A stretch of 20,769 nucleotides of DNA from an uncultured Hungatella sp. (GTDB taxonomy: Bacteria > Bacillota > Clostridia > Lachnospirales > Lachnospiraceae), in the NCBI GenBank assembly GCA_910588325.1, contig CAJUPP010000047.1, positions 9,370 to 30,138 of the forward strand, given 5' to 3'. The notes beneath the pieces were generated by a model. The model was not told the origin of the DNA. It saw only the letters and a list, made by a program, of their open reading frames with translations, and did no database searches. Both the position numbers and the translations under genes were made by a program. The number at the start of each line of letters is the position of its first letter. Within the stretch, counting starts at the first letter, position 1. Positions 6,905 to 15,843 of the stretch are shown here, one piece after another.

Positions 6905-6935
6905 TAAGTAAATCTTCATGCGCCCGGCGGCGGAC
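6895..6935 (+). repeat. Repeat-family remnant at the 3' end of the pseudouridine synthase gene
   Basis: Positions 6906-6935 match the head of the 109-bp units (20-49) over 30 bases with two differences (C to T, T to G). Just upstream, CATACCTGA (6896-6904), which ends with the gene's stop codon, matches the CATACCTGA of the same units. It looks like one unit collapsed by an internal deletion. Same orientation as the other copies. Confidence 0.75.
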
Positions 6936-6981
6936 TAAAAGCGCTGTAAACATGTGGAAGATGTATGAAATGGAGGAACAT

Positions 6982-9900
6982 ATGGGAATTCAGAGTTCGG
7001 AGTGGAAAGAAAGAGTGACTCATTGGATCAGGACGCTGGAAAAGGACTTGTATCAGCCTCTTGAGGAAATCTGTTGGGAAGGTTTTCTGACTATGGATCA
7101 GTTGTCTCTGGAAGAGGCAAAGATGCAGGAGTACGCACCGGTAAAACCCGGATTTACCTGGGGCCATACCTGGGAATACGGATGGTTTCGCGCAAGGGTG
7201 ACGATGCCAAAGGAAGCTGTCGGGAAGAGGATTGTATTGGATTTAAAGCAGAATGGAGAGGCAACCCTGTTTGTTAACGACCAGGTGTTCGGAACATACC
7301 GGGCGGACTGGATTGAGAAGCCTCATCATTACCTGGTAGATAATTATCTGACCCGCTGTGCCGGGGAAGGACAGGTCTATGAGATTTATATGGAGGTCTA
7401 TGCAGGCCATTATTTCCCCACCTGTGAGGCTGCTGATGCCCAAAGGGCGACCGGGCCCTGTATGGAGGGAGATTATGTGGATCCTCTGCCGGAGGGCGCC
7501 AGAAGGGTGATGGGAAAGAGTACCTTTGGCGTCTGGAATGAAGATGCATATCAGCTCTATATGGATGTGAAGACACTGGAAAGCCTTGAAAAATGCCTGG
7601 ATGACAAGAGCCTGAGGGCGGTCAGGGTGGCAGAGGCACTGGAGGATTTTACCCTGACAGTGGATTTTGAGCAGCCTCTCCAGGAGAGAATACTTGATTA
7701 TCAGAAGGCCAGAGAGAGGCTAAGACCGGCGCTGGAGGCGAGAAATGGTTCTACCATGCCGAAATTTTATGCTGTAGGCAATGCCCATATTGACCTGGCA
7801 TGGCTGTGGCCTTTTGCGGAAACTTATCGGAAGACAGCTAGAACGTTCGCCGCTCAGCTGCGGCTCTTAGACGAGTATCCGGAGTACCGTTTTATTCAGA
7901 GTCAGCCTGCGTCCTATGAGATGTGCAGGAAATATTATCCGGAACTGTTTGATCGGATTCTGGAAGCGGTGAAAGCAGGCAGATGGATTGCCGACGGAGC
8001 CATGTGGGTGGAGCCAGATACCAATGTGACAGGCGGCGAGTCGCTGATCCGGCAGCTTCTGTACGGAAAAAAATATTATAAAGATGTGTTCGGGGTGGAC
8101 TGCCAGGTGCTTTGGCTTCCGGATACCTTTGGCTATACGGGAGCCCTGCCTCAACTCTTAAGAAGCTGCGGCGTAAAATATCTGGTTACCCAGAAGATTT
8201 TCTGGTCCTACAACGGAGGGGAACAGTTCCCATACCATTATTTTACATGGGAGGGAATAGACGGTTCGAAGATTACCTCTTTCCTTCCCACGAATTATAC
8301 CTATAAGACATGTCCTAAGGAGGCGGACAATACATGGAAAAACAGGAGCCAGATGCGGGATCTGGAAGCATTTTTGTATCCCTTTGGTTATGGAGACGGC
8401 GGCGGAGGCCCATGCAGGGATCACATTGAGTACATCAGGCGAAATGCAGACCTGGAAGGCAGTATCCCCATGGAGATGGCTTCTCCGCAGCAGTTCTTTG
8501 AAGACATGGATAAACTTGGAGGGCCAAAGCATACCTATGTAGGAGAACTTTATTTTACCTGTCACAGAGGAACGTATACCAGCCAGGCTTTGATGAAAAA
8601 GAACAACCGGCAGGGCGAGATCATGATGCACAATTTGGAATTGTGGAGCGTTTTGGCATCATGGAAGGGAATGAAGTATCCTGCCGGGGAGCTGGAGGAA
8701 ATGTGGAAGATTGTTCTTCTGCATCAGTTTCATGATATTCTGCCGGGAACATGTATCGCCCGGGTATATGAAGAGGCGGCAAAAACCTTCGAAGACCTTT
8801 ATAGGCAGGGAGACAAGCTGGGCGAAGCGGCTTTTAAGGCTTTGACAGGCGGCGAGGGCTGTTCTGTGTTCAATCCTCTGGGATTTGCCAGAAAGGCAGT
8901 TGTGCCGTTGCCGGAGGTATTTGCAGACGGACTTCTGGCAGATGGCAGGGCAGTGCCGGTGGATAGAAAAGATGGTCATGTAAGAGCAGTACTTAGCCTT
9001 CCGGCATTGGGAGCAGTCAATCTTGTACCGGCAGTTGTCAGGGGAGAAGGCCCGCAGGCATCTGTGAAGAACGTACAGGAGGGATACCTGTTTGAAAATG
9101 ACAGGGTGCAGGCAGTGGTGGACCACCAGGCAGAGGTGATTTCCTTCCGCTTAAAAGACGGGGACAGGAAGGAGTTTGCAGCAGGCGCCATGAACCATTT
9201 TCTGCTGTACAAAGACATACCAAGACGATATGACGCATGGGATATTGATTCCAATTACATAGAACAGCAGATAGAAGGTGCATCCCATGTGGAAAGCTGT
9301 GAAATCCTTGAGGATATGGGCGCAAGGGCAGTGCTGAAAGTGACAGGAACCATCGGCGTATCGACATATACCCAGAAGATTGTGCTGGAGGCAGACAGCT
9401 CCAGGCTGGAATTCAGGACAGACGTGGATTGGCATGAGCAGCACCGCCTTTTAAAGGTGGCATTCCCTGTCCGGATTTATGCAGACAATGGAATCAATGA
9501 GATGCAGTTTGGTTATGTGAAACGTCCAACCCATCGTTCGCGTCCATATGAACAGGATCGGTTTGAGGTATGCAACCATCGCTACAGTGCTCTTTGCGAT
9601 GAAAATCATGGTGCGGCTGTGCTAAATGATTGTAAGTATGGAATCAGTATGAACGGCAATACTCTGGAACTGACACTGCTTCGTGCGGCTGTGGTTCCGG
9701 ACCGTCATGCAGACCAGGGACACTACACCTTTACCTATGGGTTTACTGTATGGAACGGCAGCTTCTATGATTGTGATGTGGCGGCCCAGGGCTATGAATT
9801 AAATGTGAAGCCGGTTGTGGTAAAAGGCGGGTGCCGGCCATTTTCTCTGGCATCTGTGGATAAGGCAAATATTATTTTGGAGTCAGTGAAATTGGCGGAG

Positions 9901-10116
9901 GACGGCAGCGGGGATATGATTCTTCGTCTGTACGAAGCGAAGAAGGCCCAGACAGAAGCCAGACTTACAATGAATCTTGACAGCTTTGACAGGGAGATTC
10001 ATGAGGTGTCAGAGTGTAATCTGCTGGAACAGGAGACAGGGAAGCTTGTCTTAAAAGGAAAAACGGTTTCATTAAACTTTGGACCGTTTGAGGTGAAGAC
10101 AATACGCGTGAAATGA
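6982..10116 (+). CDS. GH38 alpha-mannosidase (cytoplasmic)
   Basis: This is a 1044-residue glycoside hydrolase family 38 enzyme, a zinc-dependent retaining alpha-mannosidase. After an N-terminal beta domain comes GNAHIDLAWLWPFAET, with zinc ligands His269 and Asp271. WLPDTFGYTGALPQLL follows with nucleophile Asp381, then HQFHDILPGTCI with ligand His584. The remaining ~400 residues are the usual C-terminal beta domains. There is no signal peptide, so it should act on imported manno-oligosaccharides in the cytoplasm. Four in-frame ATGs precede the chosen start (6892, 6952, 6961, 6970). I take 6982 because GGAGG (6972-6976) lies 5 bases before it and the upstream codons are repeat-derived. A ROK sugar kinase follows 21 bases downstream, fitting release and phosphorylation of the sugar. 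Confidence 0.93.
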   Translation: MGIQSSEWKERVTHWIRTLEKDLYQPLEEICWEGFLTMDQLSLEEAKMQEYAPVKPGFTWGHTWEYGWFRARVTMPKEAVGKRIVLDLKQNGEATLFVNDQVFGTYRADWIEKPHHYLVDNYLTRCAGEGQVYEIYMEVYAGHYFPTCEAADAQRATGPCMEGDYVDPLPEGARRVMGKSTFGVWNEDAYQLYMDVKTLESLEKCLDDKSLRAVRVAEALEDFTLTVDFEQPLQERILDYQKARERLRPALEARNGSTMPKFYAVGNAHIDLAWLWPFAETYRKTARTFAAQLRLLDEYPEYRFIQSQPASYEMCRKYYPELFDRILEAVKAGRWIADGAMWVEPDTNVTGGESLIRQLLYGKKYYKDVFGVDCQVLWLPDTFGYTGALPQLLRSCGVKYLVTQKIFWSYNGGEQFPYHYFTWEGIDGSKITSFLPTNYTYKTCPKEADNTWKNRSQMRDLEAFLYPFGYGDGGGGPCRDHIEYIRRNADLEGSIPMEMASPQQFFEDMDKLGGPKHTYVGELYFTCHRGTYTSQALMKKNNRQGEIMMHNLELWSVLASWKGMKYPAGELEEMWKIVLLHQFHDILPGTCIARVYEEAAKTFEDLYRQGDKLGEAAFKALTGGEGCSVFNPLGFARKAVVPLPEVFADGLLADGRAVPVDRKDGHVRAVLSLPALGAVNLVPAVVRGEGPQASVKNVQEGYLFENDRVQAVVDHQAEVISFRLKDGDRKEFAAGAMNHFLLYKDIPRRYDAWDIDSNYIEQQIEGASHVESCEILEDMGARAVLKVTGTIGVSTYTQKIVLEADSSRLEFRTDVDWHEQHRLLKVAFPVRIYADNGINEMQFGYVKRPTHRSRPYEQDRFEVCNHRYSALCDENHGAAVLNDCKYGISMNGNTLELTLLRAAVVPDRHADQGHYTFTYGFTVWNGSFYDCDVAAQGYELNVKPVVVKGGCRPFSLASVDKANIILESVKLAEDGSGDMILRLYEAKKAQTEARLTMNLDSFDREIHEVSECNLLEQETGKLVLKGKTVSLNFGPFEVKTIRVK

Positions 10117-10137
10117 AGGGATGGAGAGGAAGAATAA

Positions 10138-11100
10138 ATGTATTACATCGGTGTTGATTTGGGGGGAACCAATATTGCGGCAGGAATTGTGAATCAGGAG
10201 GGAGGCATCCTGTATAAAGACAGTGTCCCAACCGGAACCGGAGGCAGCGCCACCATTGCAAAGCGGATTGGGGAACTGGTAGATCGGCTTCTGGATCACG
10301 AAGGGATAAAGCCGGAGGAGTTATCGGCTATCGGTGTGGGGGTGCCGGGAACCGCCAATCAGGAGACTGGACTGGTGGAGTATGCCAATAATCTGGGAAT
10401 GGAAGAAGAACCATTTTTACAGATGCTAAAGCCGCGTTTTCCGGGAGTTCGGCTGGCCTTTGAGAATGATGCCAATGCGGCTGCTTATGCAGAATACTGT
10501 CTCGGAACGGCAAAAGGGGCCAGCTCTATGCTGATGGTGACATTGGGTACTGGAATCGGCGGAGGCATGATTTTTGGCGGAGAGCTGTTTGAAGGAATCA
10601 ATTATGCGGCTGGTGAGTTTGGCCATTTTACTATTAAATATGATGGTATTCCATGTAATTGCGGACGAAGAGGATGTTTCGAGAAATACGCCTCTGCCAC
10701 AGCCCTGGTGGAGCAGACGAAGGAGGCGATGGAAAAGCATCCGGAGTCGGAATTGTGGAAGCTGTGCGGGGGAAATTCGAACCAGGTAGACGGAAAGGTC
10801 CTGTTTGAGGGCGTCCGCAGAGGGGACAGGACGGCCAAAGAAGTGCTTGACACTTTCACTGGTTATCTTGGAACAGGGATCATTGATCTGGTCAATATCT
10901 TTCAGCCGGAGATCATCTGTCTGGGCGGCGGCATCAGCAAAGCCGGAGAGCTTCTGACAGCGCCGGTACAAAAGATGATGGCGCGGGAAAGCTATACAAG
11001 AATGTCAAAGCGCCGGCCAAGGATCGTTACGGCCAGTCTTGGAAATGACGCGGGAATCATCGGTGCGGCTCTGTTGGCGGCATTGCTGCCACCGGTGTAA
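10138..11100 (+). CDS. ROK-family sugar kinase (glucokinase-like)
   Basis: This is a 320-residue cytoplasmic hexose kinase. The N-terminal ATP phosphate-binding motif is IGVDLGGTNIAAGIV. The catalytic Asp111 is in FENDANAAAYAE, and the second phosphate motif is VTLGTGIGGGMI. The ROK zinc site is complete: His163 in GEFGHF and the cysteines of CNCGRRGC (173, 175, 180). The C-terminal motif ICLGGGISKAGELL completes the fold. ROK kinases use glucose, mannose, fructose or N-acetyl-hexosamines. The position directly after an alpha-mannosidase makes mannose a reasonable candidate substrate, but that is inference. A GGAGAGGAAG ribosome binding site precedes the ATG. Very likely co-transcribed with the mannosidase. 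Confidence 0.93.
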   Translation: MYYIGVDLGGTNIAAGIVNQEGGILYKDSVPTGTGGSATIAKRIGELVDRLLDHEGIKPEELSAIGVGVPGTANQETGLVEYANNLGMEEEPFLQMLKPRFPGVRLAFENDANAAAYAEYCLGTAKGASSMLMVTLGTGIGGGMIFGGELFEGINYAAGEFGHFTIKYDGIPCNCGRRGCFEKYASATALVEQTKEAMEKHPESELWKLCGGNSNQVDGKVLFEGVRRGDRTAKEVLDTFTGYLGTGIIDLVNIFQPEIICLGGGISKAGELLTAPVQKMMARESYTRMSKRRPRIVTASLGNDAGIIGAALLAALLPPV

Positions 11101-11150
11101 AAGGGTAATTGGAACAGGGGCTTATTGCAGGTGCTAAATTGGGAAAGTTA

Positions 11151-11159
11151 TGGTATACT
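11151..11159 (+). promoter_or_regulatory. Extended -10 promoter before the second HAD gene
   Basis: TGG directly before TATACT gives an extended -10 about 37 bases before the start codon. No good -35 stands at 17 bp; TTGCAG (11125-11130) would need a 23-bp spacer. This could be an internal promoter within a longer transcript. Confidence 0.5.
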
Positions 11160-11195
11160 TCTTTGTACAATAAGCTGTTGGAAAGGATAAAAGGT

Positions 11196-11885
11196 ATGAT
11201 TTTAGACGACATAAAAGCAGTGATTTTTGATTTAGACGGTACCTTAGTGGATTCTATGTGGATGTGGCATGCCATTGATGTAGAGTTTTTGGGAGAATAC
11301 GGATATGAATGTCCGGAGGAATTACATAGAGCGATTGAGGGAATGAGTTTCTCGGAGACGGCTGTTTATTTTAAGGAGAGATTTCGCATTCCTTTAAGTC
11401 TGGAGGAAATCAAGGCTGTCTGGACGCAAATGTCTATTAATAAATATCGGTATGAGGTTCCATTAAAAACAGGGGTCAAAGAATTTTTAGAGTATATAAA
11501 GAAAAAGAACATAAAGTGCGGAATTGCCACCAGCAACGGACGGGAATTGGTGGATGCAGTGCTTGATTCTCTTGGGATCCAGGAATATTTTCAGACGGTA
11601 ACTACTGCATGTGAAGTAAAGGCCGGGAAACCGGAACCGGATATCTATCTGTATGTAGCCAAACAGCTGGGAGTGGAGCCTGAGGACTGCCTGGTGTTTG
11701 AGGATATTCCGGCAGGGATTCAGGCAGGAAAGCGGGCGGGGATGAAGGTGTGCGCTGTGGAGGACGAATTTTCCTGTATGCTGAAAGAGGAAAAGCTGGC
11801 TTTGGCGGATTACTTTATTGATGATTATTTTGAGATATTAGAGGGAAAGATAAAAAAGGATTTTCAGGAAGAAAAAGGAATGTGA
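11196..11885 (+). CDS. HAD-superfamily phosphatase, beta-phosphoglucomutase-like
   Basis: This is a 229-residue HAD subfamily IA protein. Motif I is VIFDLDGTLVDS (Asp12 nucleophile, Asp14 acid/base). A four-helix-type cap runs roughly over residues 17-80. Motif II is IATSNGRE, motif III is EVKAGKPEPDIY, and motif IV is VFEDIPAGIQAGKRAGMKV. This arrangement is shared by beta-phosphoglucomutases and broad sugar-phosphate phosphatases, and the exact activity is not decided by the motifs. The frame is open from 11109, but ATG 11196 has GGAAAGG 9 bases upstream, follows an extended -10, and begins right at the first strand. The next gene starts only 6 bases after the stop. Placement beside the mannosidase and ROK kinase suggests sugar-phosphate handling; this is inference. 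Confidence 0.9.
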   Translation: MILDDIKAVIFDLDGTLVDSMWMWHAIDVEFLGEYGYECPEELHRAIEGMSFSETAVYFKERFRIPLSLEEIKAVWTQMSINKYRYEVPLKTGVKEFLEYIKKKNIKCGIATSNGRELVDAVLDSLGIQEYFQTVTTACEVKAGKPEPDIYLYVAKQLGVEPEDCLVFEDIPAGIQAGKRAGMKVCAVEDEFSCMLKEEKLALADYFIDDYFEILEGKIKKDFQEEKGM

Positions 11886-11891
11886 GAGAGT

Positions 11892-13769
11892 ATGAAGCCG
11901 GATTTTTTGCCTGTAAACAGAGAAGATATGAGTATCCGGGGGTGGAAACAGTGTGATTTTGTCTATGTTTCGGGGGACGCCTATGTGGACCATCCCTCTT
12001 TTGGACATGCCATTATCACCAGGCTTTTGGAGGCCCATGGCTATAAGGTGGGGGTCATTGCTCAGCCGGACTGGAAGGATAAAAGCAGTGTGCAGATTTT
12101 GGGAAAGCCCAGGCTGGGATTTCTGGTATCTGCAGGAAATATGGATTCCATGGTGAACCATTATTCTGTGTCTAAAAAGAAGAGAAGCCAGGATTCCTAT
12201 ACACCGGGCGGCGTCATGGGTAAACGGCCGGATTATGCCACGGTTGTGTACTGCAACCTGATTCGATCCGTGTATAAGGACAGCCCTGTTATCATAGGCG
12301 GAATTGAAGCCAGTTTAAGGCGGCTGGCTCATTATGATTACTGGTCGGACAGGCTGAAGCGTTCCATTCTTTTGGATTCTCAGGCAGATATCCTTTCCTA
12401 CGGCATGGGAGAGCGTTCTGTGGTGGAGATTGCGGATGCACTGGACAGCGGGATGGATGTAAAGGACATTACTTTTATAGATGGAACGGTGTACAGAGCA
12501 AAGGATTTGGGGGCAGTTTATGATTATGAGATGCTGCCCGGGTTTTCGGATCTGAAACGTGATAAGAAGGAATATGCCAGAAGCTTTTCTATCCAGTACG
12601 GCAACACGGACCCGTTTACAGGGAAACGGCTGGTGGAGCCTTATGGGGACAAACTGTTTGTGGTGCAGAATCCTCCGGCAAAGCCCCTCAGCGAGGAGGA
12701 GATGGACCAGGTTTACGACCTGCCTTATATGAGAAATTATCATCCATCTTATGAAGAGGCAGGCGGGGTTCCGGCTATTCGGGAGATTAAATTCAGCCTG
12801 ATCAGCAATCGGGGATGCTTTGGGGCGTGCAGTTTCTGTGCACTGACGTTTCATCAGGGAAGGATTATCCAGGCCAGAAGCCATGAGTCCCTCATAAAGG
12901 AAGCCAGATGTTTGACGGAGGAGCCGGATTTTAAAGGATATATCCACGACGTGGGAGGACCTACGGCGGACTTTCGTTTTCCGGCCTGCGTAAAACAGCT
13001 GACGAAAGGTGCCTGCCTGAACAGACAGTGTCTGTTTCCAGAGCCCTGTAAGAATCTGAGAGCCGACCACAGGGATTATATCAGACTTCTTAGAAGGCTG
13101 CGGGAGATTCCCGGCGTGAAGAAGGTATTTATCCGCTCCGGAATTCGGTTCGACTATGTGCTGGCAGACCAGAGCCGGGAGTTTTTAAGAGAGCTGTGTG
13201 AGCATCATGTCAGCGGGCAGCTGAAGGTGGCGCCGGAACATGTGGCGGACCCGGTGCTAAAGCGTATGGGGAAGCCGGAAAACCGGGTGTACCGCAAGTT
13301 TGTTAAGGAATATGATGCCATGAATAAAAAACTGGGAAAGGCCCAGTATCTGGTTCCTTATCTTATGTCTTCCCACCCTGGTTCCACCATGAAAGAGGCG
13401 GTGGAGCTGGCGGAGTACCTGCGGGATATGGGATATATGCCGGAGCAGGTACAGGATTTCTATCCCACGCCTTCTACCATTTCTACCTGTATGTATTACA
13501 CTGGGTATGACTGCCGCACCATGGAAAAGGTTTATGTTCCGGTGAATCCTCATGAGAAAGCCATGCAGAGGGCACTGATTCAGTATCGGAATCCGAAAAA
13601 CTATGCTCTGGTGGAGGAGGCCTTAAGAAAGGCTGGACGCACGGATCTCATCGGGTATGACAAAAAATGCCTGATTCGGCCCAGGGGCGGGAGCGGATAT
13701 GGAAATAGCAGGCCGTCCGGAAGAAAGGCGAAAAAAACCATTCGGAATGTACATAAGAAAAAACAGTGA
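11892..13769 (+). CDS. YgiQ-family radical SAM protein
   Basis: This is a 625-residue protein matching the UPF0313/YgiQ family. The N-terminal part (FLPVNREDMSIRGWKQCDFVYVSGDAYVDHPSFG) is the family's characteristic opening. The radical SAM cluster motif is CFGACSFC, with Cys309, Cys313 and Cys316 binding a 4Fe-4S cluster. Downstream segments such as GGPTADF and LKVAPEHVADPVLKRMGKP, and the end QYRNPKNYALVEEAL, also fit this family. Its basic tail (RPSGRKAKKTIRNVHKKKQ) is a common feature. The biochemical role of the family is not established. It lies 6 bases after the HAD gene, so the two are probably translated from one message. No terminator was recognised after it. Confidence 0.92.
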   Translation: MKPDFLPVNREDMSIRGWKQCDFVYVSGDAYVDHPSFGHAIITRLLEAHGYKVGVIAQPDWKDKSSVQILGKPRLGFLVSAGNMDSMVNHYSVSKKKRSQDSYTPGGVMGKRPDYATVVYCNLIRSVYKDSPVIIGGIEASLRRLAHYDYWSDRLKRSILLDSQADILSYGMGERSVVEIADALDSGMDVKDITFIDGTVYRAKDLGAVYDYEMLPGFSDLKRDKKEYARSFSIQYGNTDPFTGKRLVEPYGDKLFVVQNPPAKPLSEEEMDQVYDLPYMRNYHPSYEEAGGVPAIREIKFSLISNRGCFGACSFCALTFHQGRIIQARSHESLIKEARCLTEEPDFKGYIHDVGGPTADFRFPACVKQLTKGACLNRQCLFPEPCKNLRADHRDYIRLLRRLREIPGVKKVFIRSGIRFDYVLADQSREFLRELCEHHVSGQLKVAPEHVADPVLKRMGKPENRVYRKFVKEYDAMNKKLGKAQYLVPYLMSSHPGSTMKEAVELAEYLRDMGYMPEQVQDFYPTPSTISTCMYYTGYDCRTMEKVYVPVNPHEKAMQRALIQYRNPKNYALVEEALRKAGRTDLIGYDKKCLIRPRGGSGYGNSRPSGRKAKKTIRNVHKKKQ

Positions 13770-13894
13770 AGCGTTATGCCAGCCCATCCAGCCCCAGAAA
13801 ATCAGGATACAATTTACAATTAATGGCAGAGGCCTGATTCATGGAGACAGGCGGAAATGATGTACCAAACAGGCAGGAAAGGCGGGGAAGATAT

Positions 13895-14386
13895 ATGTTC
13901 AGAGAAATGCAAAGAAAAAAACAGCAGCTGTCACAGGAAGAGAGTATCGCTATTTTAGAGAGAGGAAGCTCCGGAGTTCTGGCGTTATGGGGAGATGAGG
14001 GATATCCTTATACGGTTCCCCTAAGCTATGTGTATGAGAATGGAGCGATTTATTTTCACAGTGCAGTAAAGGGGCACAAGATCGATGCTGTTAAAAACAG
14101 CTCCAAGGCATCTTTCTGCGTGATTTCCGATGATTTGGTGGTTCCGGGAAGGTATACCACCTTGTTTCGCAGCGTTGTTGTTTTCGGACAGATCAGGGTG
14201 CTTGAGGATGAGGAAGAGAAGAGAAAGACCCTTAAGATTTTGGGGAAGAAATATCATCCTCTCGACACGGAGAAGAACCGGATGGATGTAGTGGATAAGG
14301 CTCTTGGAAGAGTATGCATGCTAAAGCTTAAGATTGAGCATATGACAGGAAAGGAAGCCGCTGAACTGATGAAAATGACAGAATAA
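13895..14386 (+). CDS. Pyridoxamine 5'-phosphate oxidase-related (NimA-like) flavoprotein
   Basis: This is a 163-residue protein with the split-barrel FMN-binding fold. Recognisable parts are GSSGVLALWGDEGYPYTVPLSYVYENGAIYFHSAVKGHKIDAVK and the following SFCVIS strand. This pattern is typical of COG3467 (NimA-like) proteins, which bind FMN or a related cofactor; some relatives reduce nitroimidazoles. Substrate unknown. The frame is open from an ATG at 13841. I chose 13895 because GGGGAAG stands just before it and the domain starts there (MFREMQRKKQQLSQEE). The 125 bases before it carry no clear promoter or terminator. It may start a long transcript running to 19270. Confidence 0.88.
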   Translation: MFREMQRKKQQLSQEESIAILERGSSGVLALWGDEGYPYTVPLSYVYENGAIYFHSAVKGHKIDAVKNSSKASFCVISDDLVVPGRYTTLFRSVVVFGQIRVLEDEEEKRKTLKILGKKYHPLDTEKNRMDVVDKALGRVCMLKLKIEHMTGKEAAELMKMTE

Positions 14387-14419
14387 AGAGATGGCTCAAA
14401 GATTAGATAGGAGGCAGAT

Positions 14420-15181
14420 ATGAAAATTGCGATTATTACAGGAGCCTCTTCCGGTATGGGAAGAGAGATGGCCGTGGAGATTGCAGACCGGTTCAGCAAA
14501 ATTGAGGAAATCTGGCTGATTGCCAGAAGAAAGGAACGGCTGGAGGAACTGGAAGGGCATCTTCCTGCCAGAATCCGGTGTTTTGGCATGGACATCACCT
14601 GCGAGGAACAGAGAGAGAAGCTTAAGGAGGCGCTGGAGCAGGAGAAGCCGGATGTTAAGATTCTGGTAAATTCCGCCGGCTTTGGCAAAATCGGAAAAAT
14701 CGGAGAGATAGATATGGAAACGGAATGCGGCATGATCCGTTTAAACTGTGAGGCTCTTTGTGCAATTACCCATATGGTTTTGCCTTATATGAGGAAGAAC
14801 AGCCGGATTATCCAGCTGGCGTCTTCGGCCGCCTTTCTGCCTCAGCCTAAGTTTGCCGTTTATGCTGCTACCAAATCCTTTGTCCTCAGCTACAGTATGG
14901 CTTTGGGAGCGGAACTTAAGAAAAAGGGAATCTGTGTCACCGCTGTATGTCCCGGACCGGTGGATACGGAATTTTTTGAGATTGCAGAGACGGTAAGCAG
15001 CGTCCCTCTTTACAAAAAATTAGTCATGGCAGATCCGAGAAAGGTGGTAAGCAAGGCGCTGAGGGACAGCGCAGGCGGGAAGGCAGTGTCGGTTTATGGG
15101 CTTGCCATGAATGGATTTCGTATTCTTGCTAAAGTGTTTCCTCATAGGCCAATTGTAGATGTGATGGGGCGGTGGGTTTGA
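14420..15181 (+). CDS. Short-chain dehydrogenase/reductase (SDR)
   Basis: This is a 253-residue classical SDR with a Rossmann fold. The cofactor motif TGASSGMG is at residues 7-14. The structural motif is NSAGFG (N-S-A-G in place of the usual NNAG). The catalytic residues are Ser135, Tyr148 and Lys152 (SSAAFLPQPKFAVYAATK), followed by CPGPVDTEFF. The arginines ARRKE after the second strand favour NADP(H). Substrate cannot be told; relatives are often annotated as ketoacyl or general alcohol dehydrogenases. AGGAGG precedes the ATG, and the gap to the previous gene is 33 bases, consistent with one operon. Confidence 0.92.
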   Translation: MKIAIITGASSGMGREMAVEIADRFSKIEEIWLIARRKERLEELEGHLPARIRCFGMDITCEEQREKLKEALEQEKPDVKILVNSAGFGKIGKIGEIDMETECGMIRLNCEALCAITHMVLPYMRKNSRIIQLASSAAFLPQPKFAVYAATKSFVLSYSMALGAELKKKGICVTAVCPGPVDTEFFEIAETVSSVPLYKKLVMADPRKVVSKALRDSAGGKAVSVYGLAMNGFRILAKVFPHRPIVDVMGRWV

Positions 15182-15235
15182 CTGTCCGTAATGAATCGTT
15201 AGGATAGAAAGACAAAAGGCAGAAAAGGAGCTGGA

Positions 15236-15820
15236 ATGACGGAAAAGATAAAAGGTAAAAAAGAAAAAGGACAATATGGATATCGGGACTATCATAAAAA
15301 GATACAAATTATGAAAGTGCTTTTCGGCGCTGCCATGATTTTGGTGCAGTTGCTGGCAAGAAATTTTACGGAAAATCAGGCAGCCAGAAATGTGCTGACG
15401 CTGATGGCGATTTTGTCTGTGCTTCCTACGGCCAATGTGGCGTCCCCTCTTCTGGCTTCCTGGAACTATAAAACTTGCTCCAAAAAACTGTTTGACGAGA
15501 CGGCCTGCCTTGAAAAGACGGGAGTTCTTCTCTATGATTTAATTGTAACATCTAAAGAAATGATTATTCCTTTGGATGTGGTTATGGTTCACCCAAAGGC
15601 AGTGGTGGCCTACTGTACATCACCGAAAATTGATGCAAAAAAGGCGGAAAAATATTTAAATGAAACGTTTAAGAGTCAGCGTCTGGATCCCAATGCAAAG
15701 GTCATCAAAGAGGAAAAGATGTTTTTGAAACGGTTAAAGGAGTTAAATCTAAGGGAAGAATATGAAGATGACGGAAGTGTGGAGTACGGGGTAAAGCTTC
15801 TAAAGAGTCTGTCAATGTAA
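15236..15820 (+). CDS. Two-TM membrane protein of unknown function
   Basis: I do not recognise the family. The 194-residue protein has a basic N-terminus (KIKGKKEKGQYGYRDYHKK). Two hydrophobic segments follow at about 27-41 (KVLFGAAMILVQLLA) and 53-74 (VLTLMAILSVLPTANVASPLLA), forming a helical hairpin. A soluble C-terminal domain of about 120 residues comes after (TGVLLYDLIVTSKEMIIPLDVVMVHPKAVVAYC, then a charged helix). The positive-inside rule places both ends in the cytoplasm. AAAGGAG stands before the ATG. It sits between an SDR and an RluA-type synthase with short gaps, so it is probably part of their transcript; no functional inference is safe. Confidence 0.8.
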   Translation: MTEKIKGKKEKGQYGYRDYHKKIQIMKVLFGAAMILVQLLARNFTENQAARNVLTLMAILSVLPTANVASPLLASWNYKTCSKKLFDETACLEKTGVLLYDLIVTSKEMIIPLDVVMVHPKAVVAYCTSPKIDAKKAEKYLNETFKSQRLDPNAKVIKEEKMFLKRLKELNLREEYEDDGSVEYGVKLLKSLSM

Positions 15821-15843
15821 ATGCGGCAGGAATTGAAAGCAGA

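Noticed and set aside
12315..13070. Long minus-strand ORF (251 codons) inside the YgiQ gene
   Set aside because: A shadow of the radical SAM coding sequence with no ribosome binding site and no recognisable motif.
13770..13894. Promoter (TACAAT boxes at 13808 and 13815) and hairpin GCCTG/CAGGC before the PPOX gene
   Set aside because: Neither TACAAT has an acceptable -35 at 16-18 bp, and the 5-bp hairpin lacks a T-run.
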